The notes beneath the pieces were generated by a model. It saw nothing but the letters and a program-made list of their open reading frames with translations. It was not told where the DNA came from and ran no database searches. 64,000 nucleotides of DNA from Tiliqua scincoides (taxonomy: Eukaryota; Chordata; Lepidosauria; Squamata; Scincidae): the NCBI RefSeq assembly GCF_035046505.1, contig NC_089827.1:18661353-18725352 (forward strand), read 5' to 3'. Every line of letters starts with the position of its first letter. Within the stretch, counting starts at the first letter, position 1. The position numbers and the translations under genes are program-made. Of the stretch, positions 45,135 to 56,998 are shown piece after piece.

Positions 45135-46573
45135 CTGTTTATTTTTTTTTAAAAAAAGACCAAAAAAAGGTTACATTTTCTGTTTATTATTAACTTTGTT
45201 AGCTTATAATTAATAGTTTTTCCTTCAAGGTGAATGGGTTCCTACAATGGACCTATGAGTCTTAGCCTATGTCATAGAGACAGTCACATAGAATGTTAGC
45301 TACAATTCCCAGGCAAACAGAAAAGTGTACACAGCTTTCTCATTCTACACTTGAGTCGATTCCTATTGATTCTGTTATGTGGTAATACACAAATGTGACT
45401 CTGGCCCTTTACCAACAAAATACATTTCTTCATCATCATCATCACTGTTATTATCATTATTGTAAATAGCATCCTAATGCCTAAAAAGAAATGTACCTAA
45501 AACCCCCAATATTTCTTATAACTCAGGGGACTGAAAAGTTGAATGCTTCCCGAAGCAGACCTATAGAATTAATCATTAAGAATTAACCATATAGGCAGGA
45601 AATTTGAGCTGATGGGCCCAGAATCCCAAAGTGGCATTGCTAAGGGAAGGCAGGGAGTAAATTTCCCTACTCGAGGTAGGGAACCCGCACTCCCAAAGGC
45701 GGATCCCGAGGTGGAGCTGGAACAGGCCTGCCTCCATGTCTCCCTGCCCATGGTGCGCATGGGGGCACTGCAAGATAAAGTACTGTGGCAGTGAGGGTTT
45801 CTCTTCATCACCGAAGTAACTTCAACTGCACCCCCCTCACAGGCACTCAGAGTGGTTGCAAGCCACTCTGAGTGGCCAACTGCTTTTCTCATTAAAAAAG
45901 CAGTTGGCCACTCAGAGCAGCTCGCAACTGCTCTGAGGACCATAACTCGGAAGTGATTGGAAGTGACATCATCACATCACTGCAACTACTTTCAAGTCAG
46001 GCAGTTCCAGGAGATGATATGGAGAGTCATGTCCCCAGGTGCCAGAGGCGGCAGCTATACCACTGGAATGCTAATCATTAATTTAAATGGAACGTAAGCA
46101 TTGATCTTAGACAGTTTCACAGATTTTAATAGGCCTTGAATGTGCCTGACTTACTCTGAGTTGCACCCCAGATAGGATAAATTTCCAAAATTCCTAATGT
46201 GATGGGAATATTCTTGCTTTGATTGAATATTTGCAGTGTACCCCATCAGGTTTCAATGATTACAATTTGCCCTTTCAACCATGATTGATAATGAGCTATT
46301 AATTCTGTCCCCTCAGTTCATGATTACCATCTATTCCTGCAACCAAATATCTTTTTGAGTAATAGGTTTTTCTTCTGTGACAAGATGTGTGTTATCTAAA
46401 GGACTGAAATCTGCCATCTATGATACTGCGAGCAACAAAAATTTTAATTACATAAAAATTGATGGACACATATATAATGGATAAAAATATAGATGACTAG
46501 GAAGTAAATATAAATGCTTATCATGGTTTCAAATCATTTTGATTTAGTTCCTTGTTGTCATAGGAAGACTTAC
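45135..46573 (-). other. NELL2: NELL2 intron with a strong hairpin
   Basis: It contains an inverted repeat at 45845-45939. The GC-rich part at 45600-46050 may be an eroded foldback element. The rest is unrecognised. Confidence 0.4.
45845..45939. repeat. Inverted repeat (hairpin, ~43-bp arms)
   Basis: The left arm includes GAGTGGCCAACTGCTTTT and the right arm AAAAGCAGTTGGCCACTC, with a loop of about 8 bp. The outer parts (GGTTGCAAGCC against GCTCGCAAC) also pair imperfectly. Confidence 0.85.
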
Positions 46574-46750
46574 CAAACATCGACACTGTTGACAGTTTTG
46601 AACCCAAGTGTCTCCACTGTTGTACAAAATCTCCCCACTTTGATGTAGACACTGACTACTGAGTCTTGGGTCACATTCAGGACAGCAGAACAGGTCAACT
46701 GTGGGGTTCTCACAATCACAGACCATTCGTCGACACATTACATATCCAGT
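46574..46750 (-). CDS. NELL2: NELL2 internal exon (VWC domain)
   Basis: These 59 codons begin TGYVMCRRMVCDCENPTVDL. They include FCCPECDPRLSSQCLHQSG and end VQNCQQCRCL at a TTG|GTAAG donor. The acceptor is CGGTAG. This is the core of a VWC module: CDC, CCPEC, then the next module's CxxCxC. It splices in phase 0 to the exon at 44910 and follows the exon at 49009 (ending CSVCSCQ). It is strongly conserved with mammalian NELL2. Confidence 0.96.
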
Positions 46751-46954
46751 CTACCGTTGCAAGACAGTAATGAGAATTAATTTGCATAGTTATCATAAGG
46801 AAGATGAATATGAAACATGGTGTTTAGTATTTTGCAAAACACAACTACAACTAAGTTACCTGGCACCCCTTCTTCACCTTCTCTCTCCTTCATGTGCAGA
46901 GATTAGAAACTTCAAATTGCAATTGTGGCAAATAATTTGCTATTTTCTCAAGAC

Positions 46955-47418
46955 CAGTTGTTCTCAAACTGGTGGGTCGTAACCCACCATTTCATGTAAA
47001 GGGTCCCCCATTCCTTTAAGGGAGGGGAGAGAGGTGACAGTGGTGATGTGATCCCCAGGATCACATTGCTAATGGGGGTGGAAGGGGGATGCCTTTACAG
47101 GTGGCTGCAGGACATTGCAGGAGGTGCAGGAAGCCCCGCGTAGCCCTACGCAGGGCTCCCCAATGCTTAGAACATTGATAAAAGGGGCGTAAAGCACCTT
47201 TGCTTTGCACTCACTTTTTTCAATGTTCTAAGCATCAGGGAGCCCTGTGGAGGGCTGCGCGGGGCTCCCCGCACCTCCTGCAATGTCCTGCAGCCACCTG
47301 TAAGTAAAAGCACCCCCCCTTTGCAATACAATCCTGGGGATCATGTCGCAGACCTCACTCCCTCCCCCTCAAAGACTTACCCTGAGAGTAACACTCTCAG
47401 AAAGTTTGAGAACCACTG
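46955..47418. mobile_element. Whole-length hAT foldback element with TSD
   Basis: The ends are CAGTTGTTCTCAAACTGG and AGTTTGAGAACCACTG. The duplication CTCAAGAC/CTCTAGAC (7 of 8) lies at 46947-46954 and 47419-47426. The two halves are inverted copies of each other almost to the centre. Examples are GTGATCCCCAGGATCACATT against the complement of CAATCCTGGGGATCATG, and GGTGGCTGCAGGACATTGCA against the complement of TGCAATGTCCTGCAGCCACC. Arms are about 210 bp with a loop near 47179-47217. Confidence 0.92.
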
Positions 47419-47809
47419 CTCTAGACAATTTGATCCTCTTTTGCAGTCTTGGTTTGCAGGCAAACTATGTTTTGTGGAAATGATAATTTGCTGGTTTGAT
47501 CAACAGGCATGCTGTAATTCACTAAAAATTGCAGCTAGAAGTGTCAAAATTCTGGACATGAAGGGAAGGAGGGATGGATAGGGGAAAACATATTAACACA
47601 AAGTGCATTCTCATAACCTCTACTAACCTTGATGCCCTTTAAAGCACAATTATCCCTGCGTCTCCTACCACAGCATCCCAACCATTTGACTCTTTGCTGG
47701 TGTCTCCCTTACAATTTAGTTTCTAGACGGCACGTCCCTATGGGTCAGGGTGCCATTTTCTTACTCCTTTGCTATGCAAACCACGTTAAGAACCTGTCAC
47801 TGAAAAGCA

Positions 47810-47811
<2 letters not shown>

Positions 47812-47903
<92 letters not shown>
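47812..47903 (+). repeat. (AT)n microsatellite
   Basis: About 45 uninterrupted TA units within a NELL2 intron. The Tyr-Ile reading frame over it is an artefact. Confidence 0.97.
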
Positions 47904-47906
<3 letters not shown>

Positions 47907-47962
47907 CAATACTAAGCGAATAACATCAAATCACAGTTCAGCATCATGTCTGAATGTCAGAA

Positions 47963-48129
47963 GGCCCGATCCTATCCAGTTTTCCAGTGCTGGTTCAATT
48001 GTGTCAGCCGGGTGTGTGCTGCATCCTGTGGTGGAGGGGCAGTCACTAGGGTCTTCTCAAGGTATGGGAACATGTGTTTCCTTAACCACAGGGCTGCATT
48101 GTGGCTACAAGTTGGATAGGATTGGGCCC
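47963..48129. mobile_element. PIF/Harbinger-like MITE, 200-bp class
   Basis: It reads GGCCCGATCCTATCCAGTTT to AAGTTGGATAGGATTGGGCC, and the interior matches 41592-41772. Confidence 0.8.
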
Positions 48130-48329
48130 ACAGTCTTCATTTGACAACATAGCTTGGTTCAAGGAATGTAAACTGAAGATAATATTCTTATTTCAATTAT
48201 TATCTTAACTAAGAGGGCCAGTAAGCTAACATGGATCATTTGTCTGCCTCATTAAAAGTGACCTGTTAATTTTAATTTTTCTCTCCTTTATCATCACATC
48301 TTTTGAGATTTTTAATCAAAATAATAATT

Positions 48330-48495
48330 AGGAATATTTATATACTGCTTTTCAATAAAGCGGTTTATGTAGTAAAATAAATCAAACAGTTCCCTGTCCC
48401 CAAAGGGCTCACAATCTAAACAAGAAAAATACAGAAGAAAAATACAGAAGCAACTGGAAAAGACACCATGCTGGGGTGAAGAAGGACAGTTGCTC
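48330..48495 (-). mobile_element. L2-like LINE 3' end
   Basis: The minus strand reads AGATTGTGAGCCCTTTGGGG, ACAGGGAACTGTTTGAT, then ATTGAAAAGCAGTATATAAA. It is the same family as 14190-14356. Confidence 0.75.
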
Positions 48496-48836
48496 CCCCC
48501 CCCCGCTAAATATAAGAGGGCACCTCTTTAAAAGATGCCTCTTTGCTCAGTTAGCAGAGGTTAATCTTTTAAAATCAAAATTCTGCAGCAGTTCACACAA
48601 AGGAGAGCTGCAACTGTGGTGTAAAAATTATCAGTTTTGACCTCTGCTTTTAGTATATCCATTTGTCAACAAAAAGCTTTCTTTACTTCAGCATTACTAT
48701 GGAAAACAAATCCTAACATATGAAACTATTGACTCAAGTCCAACAGATCTTTGCCCAAAGACAGAAGGACAGAAACAGTGATCAATAATATCACTGTCAT
48801 ATCACCTCCAATCGTCTGAAAATAAATCTGGCGCAG

Positions 48837-48927
48837 AGCAATCCTATGCATGTCTACTCAGATGTAAGCCCAACTGATTTCAATGAGACTTACTCCCAAG
48901 TAAGTCTGCATAGGATTGAAGCCTTAT
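48837..48927. mobile_element. 85-bp palindromic PIF-like MITE
   Basis: It reads AGAGCAATCCTATGCATGTC to TGCATAGGATTGAAGCC, then TTA. It is self-complementary around TTTCAATGAG. It lies 80 bp from a NELL2 exon donor. Confidence 0.8.
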
Positions 48928-49008
48928 TTCTGTCTTTAGTCTTTTTCTCTCGTTTTCCCATCTTTTGCCACTTCCATAACATCCATAGCTAATATTGCTC
49001 AAACTTAC

Positions 49009-49202
49009 CTGGCAAGAGCAGACAGAGCACCTATCATTTTCCAGAACCCAGATCTGCCCATTGTGCTTGATCTTGCCTTCATGTATACAGTCTCCTGTGC
49101 AGTTCTTTCCATGAGGGCAACGGCAGTCATAACCACCATCCAAGTTAAAACAAATTGTGTCATTGGCACAGCTGTGTCTCCCAGTTGCACATTCATCAAT
49201 GT
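49009..49202 (-). CDS. NELL2: NELL2 internal exon (calcium-binding EGF and VWC start)
   Basis: The acceptor is TCTTACAG, then two bases (AC) complete a D codon, followed by 64 codons. They begin IDECATGRHSCANDTICFNL and continue DGGYDCRCPHGKNCTGDC. The segment IKHNGQIWVLENDRCSVCSCQ then begins the VWC module. The EGF carries the calcium signature (D-x-D-E-C) and a hydroxylation-type C-x-N-x4-Y-x-C pattern (CFNLDGGYDC). The donor is CAG|GTAAG. The sequence is almost identical to mammalian NELL2. It is preceded by the exon at 57886 and followed by the exon at 46574. Confidence 0.97.
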
Positions 49203-51594
49203 CTGTAAGAAGAGGCCATGGGATGCTTTTAGTCTACAGTCAATAAAAACAATTAGCCTGGCTGAAGTCCACAATGCAAGTGATCCCCAGCCATTAAGGC
49301 CTTAGTTTCATGCTAATTTGCATTTAAGTGTAACAGACCTAATTACAAATCATACACAGTTGAAATAACTGTGAATAGTTCTATTTTAAGCAAAGAAAGT
49401 ACTTACAATATGAACTTCCAAATATTATTTTTAAATAAATAGTACCTGGACAGTGGCAGGGGTAGCTTAAGATACTATCTTTGTACACCTAATACTTCAG
49501 CAGGCAGGTTAATTAACAAGTTTGAAGCCCAAGGGCACAAAACAGAAAATTATGTTGGGTTCATACAGAGGCAGTTGGCCTGCAATTATGAGAAGCAACT
49601 GTCCAAAACAATAGAATACTCTCCCCAAATCCATTGCTGGGCTTAAGTAGAGTTGCTCAGTTCACACACATGTTTGCTAGAAATAAAAAGAATGTTTAGA
49701 ATGAAAGTGAATTGTGGCTTTGAGATTCATTACAAAGGGATCATGAAATCTATCTTAGATACCACCTTGAGTATATTCATTATGCTACAGAAATATCTAA
49801 GATCCCTCCATCTAACATTTAATAACAGACAAAATGAACTATTTCCAGCAATAAAGCTAAATCTATAGAAAGGGATTACTTTCCAGAAATTGCAAATACT
49901 TTATAGACATACATTTCAGTAATGCACATACATATACTTAAAATGTCATGCTGCTTTTCATTTTTAAATGCTGCAGAAACATAAGAAAATGTTGTTTTTC
50001 TTTAGTCTTTTAATGAAAAAAAAGAACCATTACTGTTTTCTCAGCCTGCCATTGAGAGGCCACAAAGACCTTTAAACAAGTAATTACCAAACATACATAA
50101 ATTTTTAACATTGTATCCAATCATAAATTCACTTTCACAATAATCTGGTCCCATAATTTTTTAATTATAGCTCTCTCTAAAAGGTGATATTTGTACTATG
50201 GGAGACCACTAAAAGAAGGAATACATTTTTCAAATTAACTATGCATTAAGGTATAATTAACTTGGAAAAAGCCTTCCCAATTAAACAGATTAAGCCAATA
50301 CAATAATACAGGCGTACAAGGTAAAAAGACTGCAATGCAACTAGTATTAACTATGTCTGTAAACATAAATACTGAAGCCTTTTGTAACTAAACTAATGAT
50401 TGGGCCATCTATCTATGAGCTACTGTCCCCTTATATTTTCACCAGGTGATATGATCTTCTGAAGTCTTGGACTTTCTTTCCAGAGAAGGATGCCTGGCCA
50501 AGTCTATATGGCATATTTTGCTGGACTAGCTCAGTATGGCTGGAGCTGAGTAATAGGAAAAGCGCCCCCCTCTCCCTACTGATACCATTTGGGGCAAAAA
50601 TGGCAGCTCGCTGAGCACCTGTGCATTGCTCATTGCTGCCCCAAATGGCTCTGACAGTGAGGGGTAGCTTACACAACGCTTATAATACTTACTGTGCCAC
50701 CCCCTCGACTATGCCACTGACTCCAAGTAGGATTGGGAAAGATCCCTGAACTGCTGCTGCCAGCAGGAATGCAATACTGTTTACAATACTGACCTTGACT
50801 GACCAGTGATAGAGAGCAGTATGTTCAAGACCTCCCTGTTTGGGCTTCTGGGTTGTAAGAGTGTGTTGTGTGCTTTTATTCTCATTGTTGTTATATTGTA
50901 AGCTTTTAAAAGCTTTTTTTGGTAGCAGATCCTTGATCATTTGAATAAGCAAGTGAATAACCTGAAGTCAAGCTAAACATGGCATTCCAAAAATTCATAT
51001 TTTTTATATCATTGTAAAAATCAGGAATCACTAAAAATGCTAAGAAATAGACCAGAAACCTGCACAAATGAAATTCAGTTCTCAATTATTTAGCACCATC
51101 CAACTTCAATCATTATCTGCAAAGTGCTGAACCACAAATCATCTGTTCCTGCAAGAACTTATTTCAGCCCTTTGATTTTGGACTTGTAACAAACTCCCAT
51201 AAAGAGTGAATTATGCTGCTGACATTTTGTTTACAGCTGTAACAGGAGCACCAAACACTATAAAACACTGAGAATGCAGGGACTGAACAGAGAGTCAAGT
51301 ATTGCTGAATACAGCAAAAAGAAGAGAATGTGGGAGGAAGGGGAATAGAGTCAATAGAGTCCAAATTACCTTCAGTCCCAGGCCTAGGTAGACTGTCATT
51401 ATAATCACTCTCATGTCATTTTAAAAGACACAACACATAGCATATGTAGCATATAGCAGCTTCCACTTCACACAGAGCTGTGTTTCAGTTGCTTTGAACA
51501 GGTTAAATGGAGACATGTGAGTCTCAAAAATTGCTAAATTGGAAAAAAAAAAACTTTGCAGAAAATAACCAATTATTCAGAAGGTAATTAAGGA
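49203..51594 (-). other. NELL2: NELL2 intron, AT-rich, nothing recognised
   Basis: This is 2.4 kb with no nameable repeat. It is unusually repeat-poor for this window. Confidence 0.4.
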
Positions 51595-51822
51595 AAGGGA
51601 CGTGCGGTGGAGGGGAGGACAGGTGAGGTAGAACTGCCCCATCATAATCCATGGAAAAGCACCGCAGCTGTCCTTCCTGCTTACACCCAAGGAGGCTCTC
51701 CTTACATCAGCTTTGTCAGGTGTAAGGGGAGCCTCCTCAGGCGTAAGTGGGCAGGGCAGCTGTGGTGCTTATCCATGGACTATGATGGGGCAGTTCTGCC
51801 TCACCTACATCACACATCCCTG
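51595..51822. mobile_element. hAT foldback MITE with TSD
   Basis: The left end is AAGGGACGTGCGGTGG (C to A at the first base) and the right end is ACATCACACATCCCTG. The TSD is ATTAAGGA/ATTAAGAA (7 of 8). Arms match over about 100 bp: GGTAGAACTGCCCCATCATA against the complement of TATGATGGGGCAGTTCTGCC. Confidence 0.88.
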
Positions 51823-52445
51823 ATTAAGAACTAATGCTGTGTTTCTGTTAGAGATATCAATTTACAACAGGTTTGATTCCTACCTCCTGTTCTTTTTAAT
51901 GCTTCATAACAACCTACTGTATTCTGATGTCCTAACCATAAATACGACTGATTCCCAAGAAAACACCTTCATTGATTTATAGGAGCAGGCTCACTGCCAA
52001 TTAGCAAGTTGTTTATGAAGACTACTCTCAATGTAGAGTGCCGTGTACACAGATGGTACAATAATAATGATAGCTTGGATGCTGAATATGATTTTGACAC
52101 ACCTGGGAATGGCAACCCAGCTGCTTCTAATGTACATATTTGATTAGGACAGAAATTTCTCTCACACTCATTCCCCCCCCCCCTTTTGAACTCATGGTCC
52201 TATGACGCATAGCATCCTTTATGGATGTGTCAAGTGCAATCCACTTTTTGGCCCTGGGGAGCTGCCAAAGGAATTTGTGAGGAAACTGGAAGAAGAGTAC
52301 CAGTGGACAGAGAGGGCAGACTAGATCAGGGTGTCAAACTCATTTCATATAGCAGGACGAATAGCACTCATGAGATCTGCTGAGGGCCAGAGGTGATGTC
52401 ATTAAGCTGGTGATGACAGAACTAAGCACTTTTTCCTCACTCCTT
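51823..52445. other. NELL2 intron; hAT remnant
   Basis: 52328-52420 begins CAGGGTGTCAAACTCATTTC, a typical hAT left end with no right end found. The rest is unrecognised. Confidence 0.4.
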
Positions 52446-52772
52446 AGCTCTCAACCAGTGGTAGCTGTACTTGAGGTGGAGCCTGGTGGCACATGTGGGA
52501 CTACCAGACCTCCACCACCTGGCAGTGAAACCAGCAATGCAATGAAACAAGTAGCAGTAGGAGGCTCGGCTCAACAGCAGAGCTCCAGCATGCGCTTTTT
52601 GAGTGCTCAAAAAAGCCCTCCCATCCTCCCTGAGCCTCTTACTAGTGTTTGTTGCATTGTGTCTGGCCTCCCAATCTGGAAGTCACTGGTGATGACATCA
52701 CCAGTTATTTCCTGTGGTACGTCCACTACATGGAGCACATGAAGTGGTACAGCAGGGGACAAACACTGAGAA
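52446..52772. mobile_element. hAT MITE, 350-bp family, copy 2
   Basis: It reads TTAGCTCTCAACCAGTGG to GGGGACAAACACTG, with internal AAAAAAGCCCTCCCATCCTC and GTCACTGGTGATGACATCAC. The left terminal bases are eroded. Confidence 0.8.
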
Positions 52773-52775
52773 AAG

Positions 52776-53552
52776 CCACCTTAGCTGCAAATGACAGAGG
52801 AGAAAATAAACAAATCTTGATCATATTGTCAAGAAATGAGAGAGCCCAGTTACCCTGCAGGCTGCACCTGCAGCAGCGACACCTCAGCATAGTTCAGCAG
52901 CTGAGAATAGCTGATGGTGGTGCTGGGAGAACACCAACGATGACATAGGGCAGACAGTGCTGACACGGACCACATTCAGTCCGCGAGCCTCATATTTGAG
53001 ACTAGATTCTAGAGAAGAGGAGTTTGTGAGAACATCAAGAGGAAAAGATTTGAGAAAAGATAAAGCACTCTCAAGGAAACAGTGGAGAGAAGAAAGGAAT
53101 GGCAACCATCTGTTTTCCGGCACCACCCATTCAGCAGCAGTGAGTTTGAGGAGTGTTGAAAGCTACGCACAAGTATGAGTGAGATTTGCTTCTTCAGCTA
53201 TCAGCAGAGTACCAGTCTGCAGAACTTCTCCTAGTGTCTTTTTATCTGCATTGTGTAAGGATTCATCTCTGAAACTCTGTTATTTGTAAATCTGCTTCCT
53301 CCTATTTTGTTTTTGTCCTTGTAAGATACATTTTAGTTACTCTTTCCTCCTTACTGTTAAGCTGCTTTCTATTCTTCCCCATATCCTTTCAGGAAATGAG
53401 GGATCAGTGGGGCTGGGGACATCACATATTAATATGGGCATAATTTTCTCACCCTCACCCAGTCTGTAGTAGTCTAAAATAGAACCCAACTCCCACAGTT
53501 TCCCCCCCCCACCTCCCCAGCAAACAAAGGTGGGGAAAATGGGGATATATAC
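52776..53552. other. NELL2 intron, nothing recognised
   Basis: No gene or repeat that I can support. A C-run is near 53501. Confidence 0.4.
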
Positions 53553-53898
53553 CAGTGTTTCTCAACCAGTGGTATGGATACCACCAGTGGTACTTGAGGT
53601 GGTGTCAGGTGGTATTCGCAGGACACTTGGAAACCTGCCATCTAGAAGCGAGACTAGGAACGTGATGCTACGAACAGCAGCAGGAGGTTCGGTTTGGTAG
53701 GCAGAGCTCCAAAGCATGCTTTTCCATGCTTGAAAAAGGTCTCCTGACCACCCTGAGCCTCTTTACTAGTGTTTGTCAGGTTGCAACTGGCCTCCCAACT
53801 CAGAAGTAACTGGCAATGATGTCATTGCCAGTTACTTCTAGTGGTAACTGTGGACCATGTGAAGTGGTACGGCGGGGAACAAATGTTGAGAAACACTG
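53553..53898. mobile_element. hAT MITE, 350-bp family, copy 3
   Basis: The ends are CAGTGTTTCTCAACCAGTGG and ATGTTGAGAAACACTG. The flanks are ATATATAC/TTATAGAC (6 of 8). A short internal palindrome is GTAACTGGCAATGATGTCAT followed by TGCCAGTTAC. Confidence 0.85.
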
Positions 53899-54887
53899 TT
53901 ATAGACCCATCATGGTTCCTTTGTAGAAATGCAAGTATTCCAGTGATTTTTTGGACAATAAGTTTCTTGCACACCTAATCCTAACATTTCAAGTTAGCTT
54001 GAAAGTAAAGCCAGTTGATTTTACGGAATGTGATTTCCTTCTACCAATCATGGGATTCAGCCAGCCCAAAGCCTTGAATCTGGATGTGTGTGATAACCCT
54101 CCTTATTCCTTCAGGTAGGATGAACCCTTTCCCCCGATGTAGCTTCTGACGGACTCTGTCTTCTGATTCTGATGGGGAAGATATCTCGGAGATGAAAGAA
54201 TGTCATTGATAGGCCTTCAGAACATTGGTCATCCTTTTCCCCTGCAAGATTGCTCAGAATATGCAACCAATCAATGGAACTTAAAAGCTGAAAGGGTATT
54301 TTAAATTTAGGGTTACAGAAAATGCTAGATTTTTTACAGTTTGGTTGAGACAAACCATAATGAAACACAGTGTTATTTGTGTTCCTTAAAATACACTTTT
54401 AACTTGAAGCATATTAGAAATGAATACTTATAGCCGGGTCCCTTGTTTTTAGAATAGAAGCTTCTTAAAATAACTGCATGCCCACCAACCTGCTGTTCCT
54501 TAGAATGACATTTGCAACAGCACCCAAAAATCTCAGAATTACTAAGCTAGCAGTATAGCTGCCTTTTGTGAAATGCAGTATTTTTACAAACTAGAAAAGC
54601 TAAATAATATTACTCTACAGGTGACAAGAGTTTCAGAGTGCAATCACCGTGCAAGAGGGTTCTTTAAAAGTATATTTAGTGTGTAAATCAAAAGAAGAAA
54701 ATAAAGTTTATGCTACATGTTATATACATTGCAGACCAATAGGAATCATCAGAATTTAGGAGTGATTCCATGCTTGGGATTGCATCTATAGTTTGCTTGT
54801 CTTTTTATCTCTGCCTGAGAAGTTAGCAGCAAAAGAGGTGAAGAGTACAGCATTATATTTATAGCAAAATTATCCTTTGATAACACC
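53899..54887 (-). other. NELL2 intron, nothing recognised
   Basis: AT-rich, no repeat named. Confidence 0.35.
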
Positions 54888-55149
54888 TAGAGATGTGTTC
54901 ATGAGCCCGAGTCGCAAGTCAAGACTCAACACATGAGTCATAAGATGCAGCCGTCACAACTCGACTCATCAAAAAATAGAGTCTTTTGATAAGGGTCATT
55001 TAAGGTCCTGACTCATTTTCAGAGTCACTGGTCCCAAGTTGCAAGACTCAGAGTCAGCGACATCCATGACTCAAGTTGAAATGAGTCATCCAAAAACACG
55101 TTTTGGGGCAACTCGAGTCAAGTCACCATGAGTTGAGTGCCCATCCCTG
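54888..55149. mobile_element. hAT MITE rich in GAGTC/GACTC with four AP-1 sites
   Basis: The right end read inward is CAGGGATGGGCACTCAACTC; the left is TAGAGATGTGTTCATGAGCC. The flanks are ATAACACC/ATAATATC (6 of 8). Perfect TGAGTCA or TGACTCA occurs at 54934, 55009, 55067 and 55082. Many further GAGTC/GACTC words fill the 262 bp. Confidence 0.8.
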
Positions 55150-55465
55150 ATAATATCTGTCTTTAAGGGATACAATCCATATATCAAATAGGAACAAGTG
55201 AACTGGATTGGAAATACAAGACTCAATATCTGTCCCATATTGGCGGAACAGATATTATCCCCCCATATTGGAGGAGCAGATGAGGGCAACACCCCTTCCT
55301 TTCATGCCTACCTAGAGCAACATTCTCTGCCTGCAACATTCCTGTTCGTCCATAAGTACCTAAGAAACAAGTGGCTTGTTAAGAGAGCCTTATGGAGAGC
55401 CTTATGGAGTAAGATTCTTTATGGCTGTTGCAAAGTGGGACATGTGTGTGGCCTGACTGCTTCCA
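55150..55465. other. NELL2 intron, nothing recognised
   Basis: It has a short perfect inverted repeat AATATCTGT...ACAGATATT (55226-55256 region). No repeat named. Confidence 0.35.
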
Positions 55466-55834
55466 CAGTTGCAAATGGCTGGACCTGCATCCAGCAGACA
55501 GGGAAGGACCCATGGCACTAATAAGTTAGCATTGGGAGTGGGAGGGAGGCAGACATGGGCAGAACAGGGCAGGGAGGGGGAGGAATGCTACACAGATGGG
55601 GCGAGGTGGAGGGATGATCAAGGCTGGGAAAGGGGTGGTACTAGTGGCAGTGCACTGTGGGTATCCAGTTCCCCTTCCTGGACTTGATCGGCCTTCCTGG
55701 GTTCACTTGGACTTGTGACAAATGTCCTCTCACCTCAAGGAGGCCTTCACAGCCCAAAACTCTCCCACAGGATGCAGCGCACACCCCATTGGCACAGCTG
55801 CATTGCCACAGAGGGAGTTTGGGAGGATTGGGCT
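55466..55834. mobile_element. PIF-like long MITE fragment
   Basis: A GC-rich interior leads to the right terminus GGGAGGATTGGGCT. CATTGGCACAGCTGCATTGC resembles the 200-bp class. The left terminus was not found. Confidence 0.45.
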
Positions 55835-56485
55835 GAAGGTGCTGAAAATACATAAAATTAACATAAAGTTCCTGTCTGGAAGTTGATAATCAACATAGAT
55901 AGAAACATAAGGAAAAAGAAGGAAAGAGGCAGTAAGAAAAGACAATGGAGGAAGAAAGCTGATAAGCTCAAATTATAGCAAACAAATTAGGAAAGTCCCT
56001 GGAGAGAGAAAAAAAAAATCACCTTGAGATCCTTTTGTGGCAATGTAACATATGACTAGGTCATAAGCATGTAAGGCCCTAAGTCCAATGCAAGAAAGCC
56101 CATTTTGCATGGTAGGCTAACAGACTTTATCTGACATATCAACTGCATGATCTGGACCTCTATGCCTGTTTTATTTTATGCAGTTAGAACCAATTTGAAT
56201 ATTATGCTCACACGTGGACATCCAGAGCATGCAGAAGTCAGATAGGTGCATTAGTGGGGAAAGGCGTACTCTCATCCTCCCTCTCCACATGCATCTGGAC
56301 AGATCCAGAGCAAGGACTAATCTGTTCTGAATTATCTGCCTGCCTCTGGATTGACAAGAGAGAAAGTAAGTCCCGAGAATAGATGGGGAATTCCTATTCC
56401 CATTTGCCACTATATTAAAAACAACAGGTACAGTGCCATGTTAAACCAGTTCAACTGCACTGAGGAACTGGCAAAAGAAGCCTTA

Positions 56486-56995
56486 GCGCTCAATCCTAAA
56501 GTCACCCAGCACCAGCACTGAGCCCTAGAGCCAGGGCTGGGTGCTGTAAACATCCCATAAAGCATGTTTACGGCATTTGGTGAGCAGGAACTGCGCCATT
56601 CAGGCATCGAGGAACTGTCAGGAGGAGGATGTGCTGCAACGGGAGTAAGTACAACTGCCAGGCAGTAGTGTGGCCTTGGGGGGTGGGGGTGGGAAAGAAT
56701 GGGGAACAGCAGAATGGGGCGGGGCAGGGGAAGGAACTGGGGCAGGAGGGGTGTGGGACTGGCAGAGCAGAGCTCCTCTGCATTCTGAATTCCATGTCGG
56801 GCCAGAAGGCATGCTCAATAGCATGCTCAATAGCTGGCTCAGATTTGAGAAACCCCATTGCAGGGCTTGGGAAGGGGATGAAAGTCCCTTTCCCCCAAGG
56901 ACACTCCTGGTGGCTTTCCGGTGCCTGCTGGATATAGCAGTAGCCACTTTGGCACTGCTGCTCCAGCAGGTTCCGGGAAGCTCAGGATTGGGCTG
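56486..56995. mobile_element. PIF/Harbinger-like MITE, ~500-bp class
   Basis: It reads GCGCTCAATCCTAAAGTC to AGCTCAGGATTGGGCTG. TTA lies on both sides (56483-56485, 56996-56998). It is 510 bp, GC-rich and non-coding. The long open frames here are compositional. Confidence 0.8.
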
Positions 56996-56998
56996 TTA

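Noticed and set aside
47629-48144. A 171-codon open frame
   Set aside because: Much of it is a Tyr-Ile run over the (AT)n tract, with a MITE at its end.
48880-49143. Start codon for a separate gene at the NELL2 exon (MDGGYDC)
   Set aside because: The frame continues upstream to a clean splice acceptor at 49202 and joins the previous EGF exon in phase.
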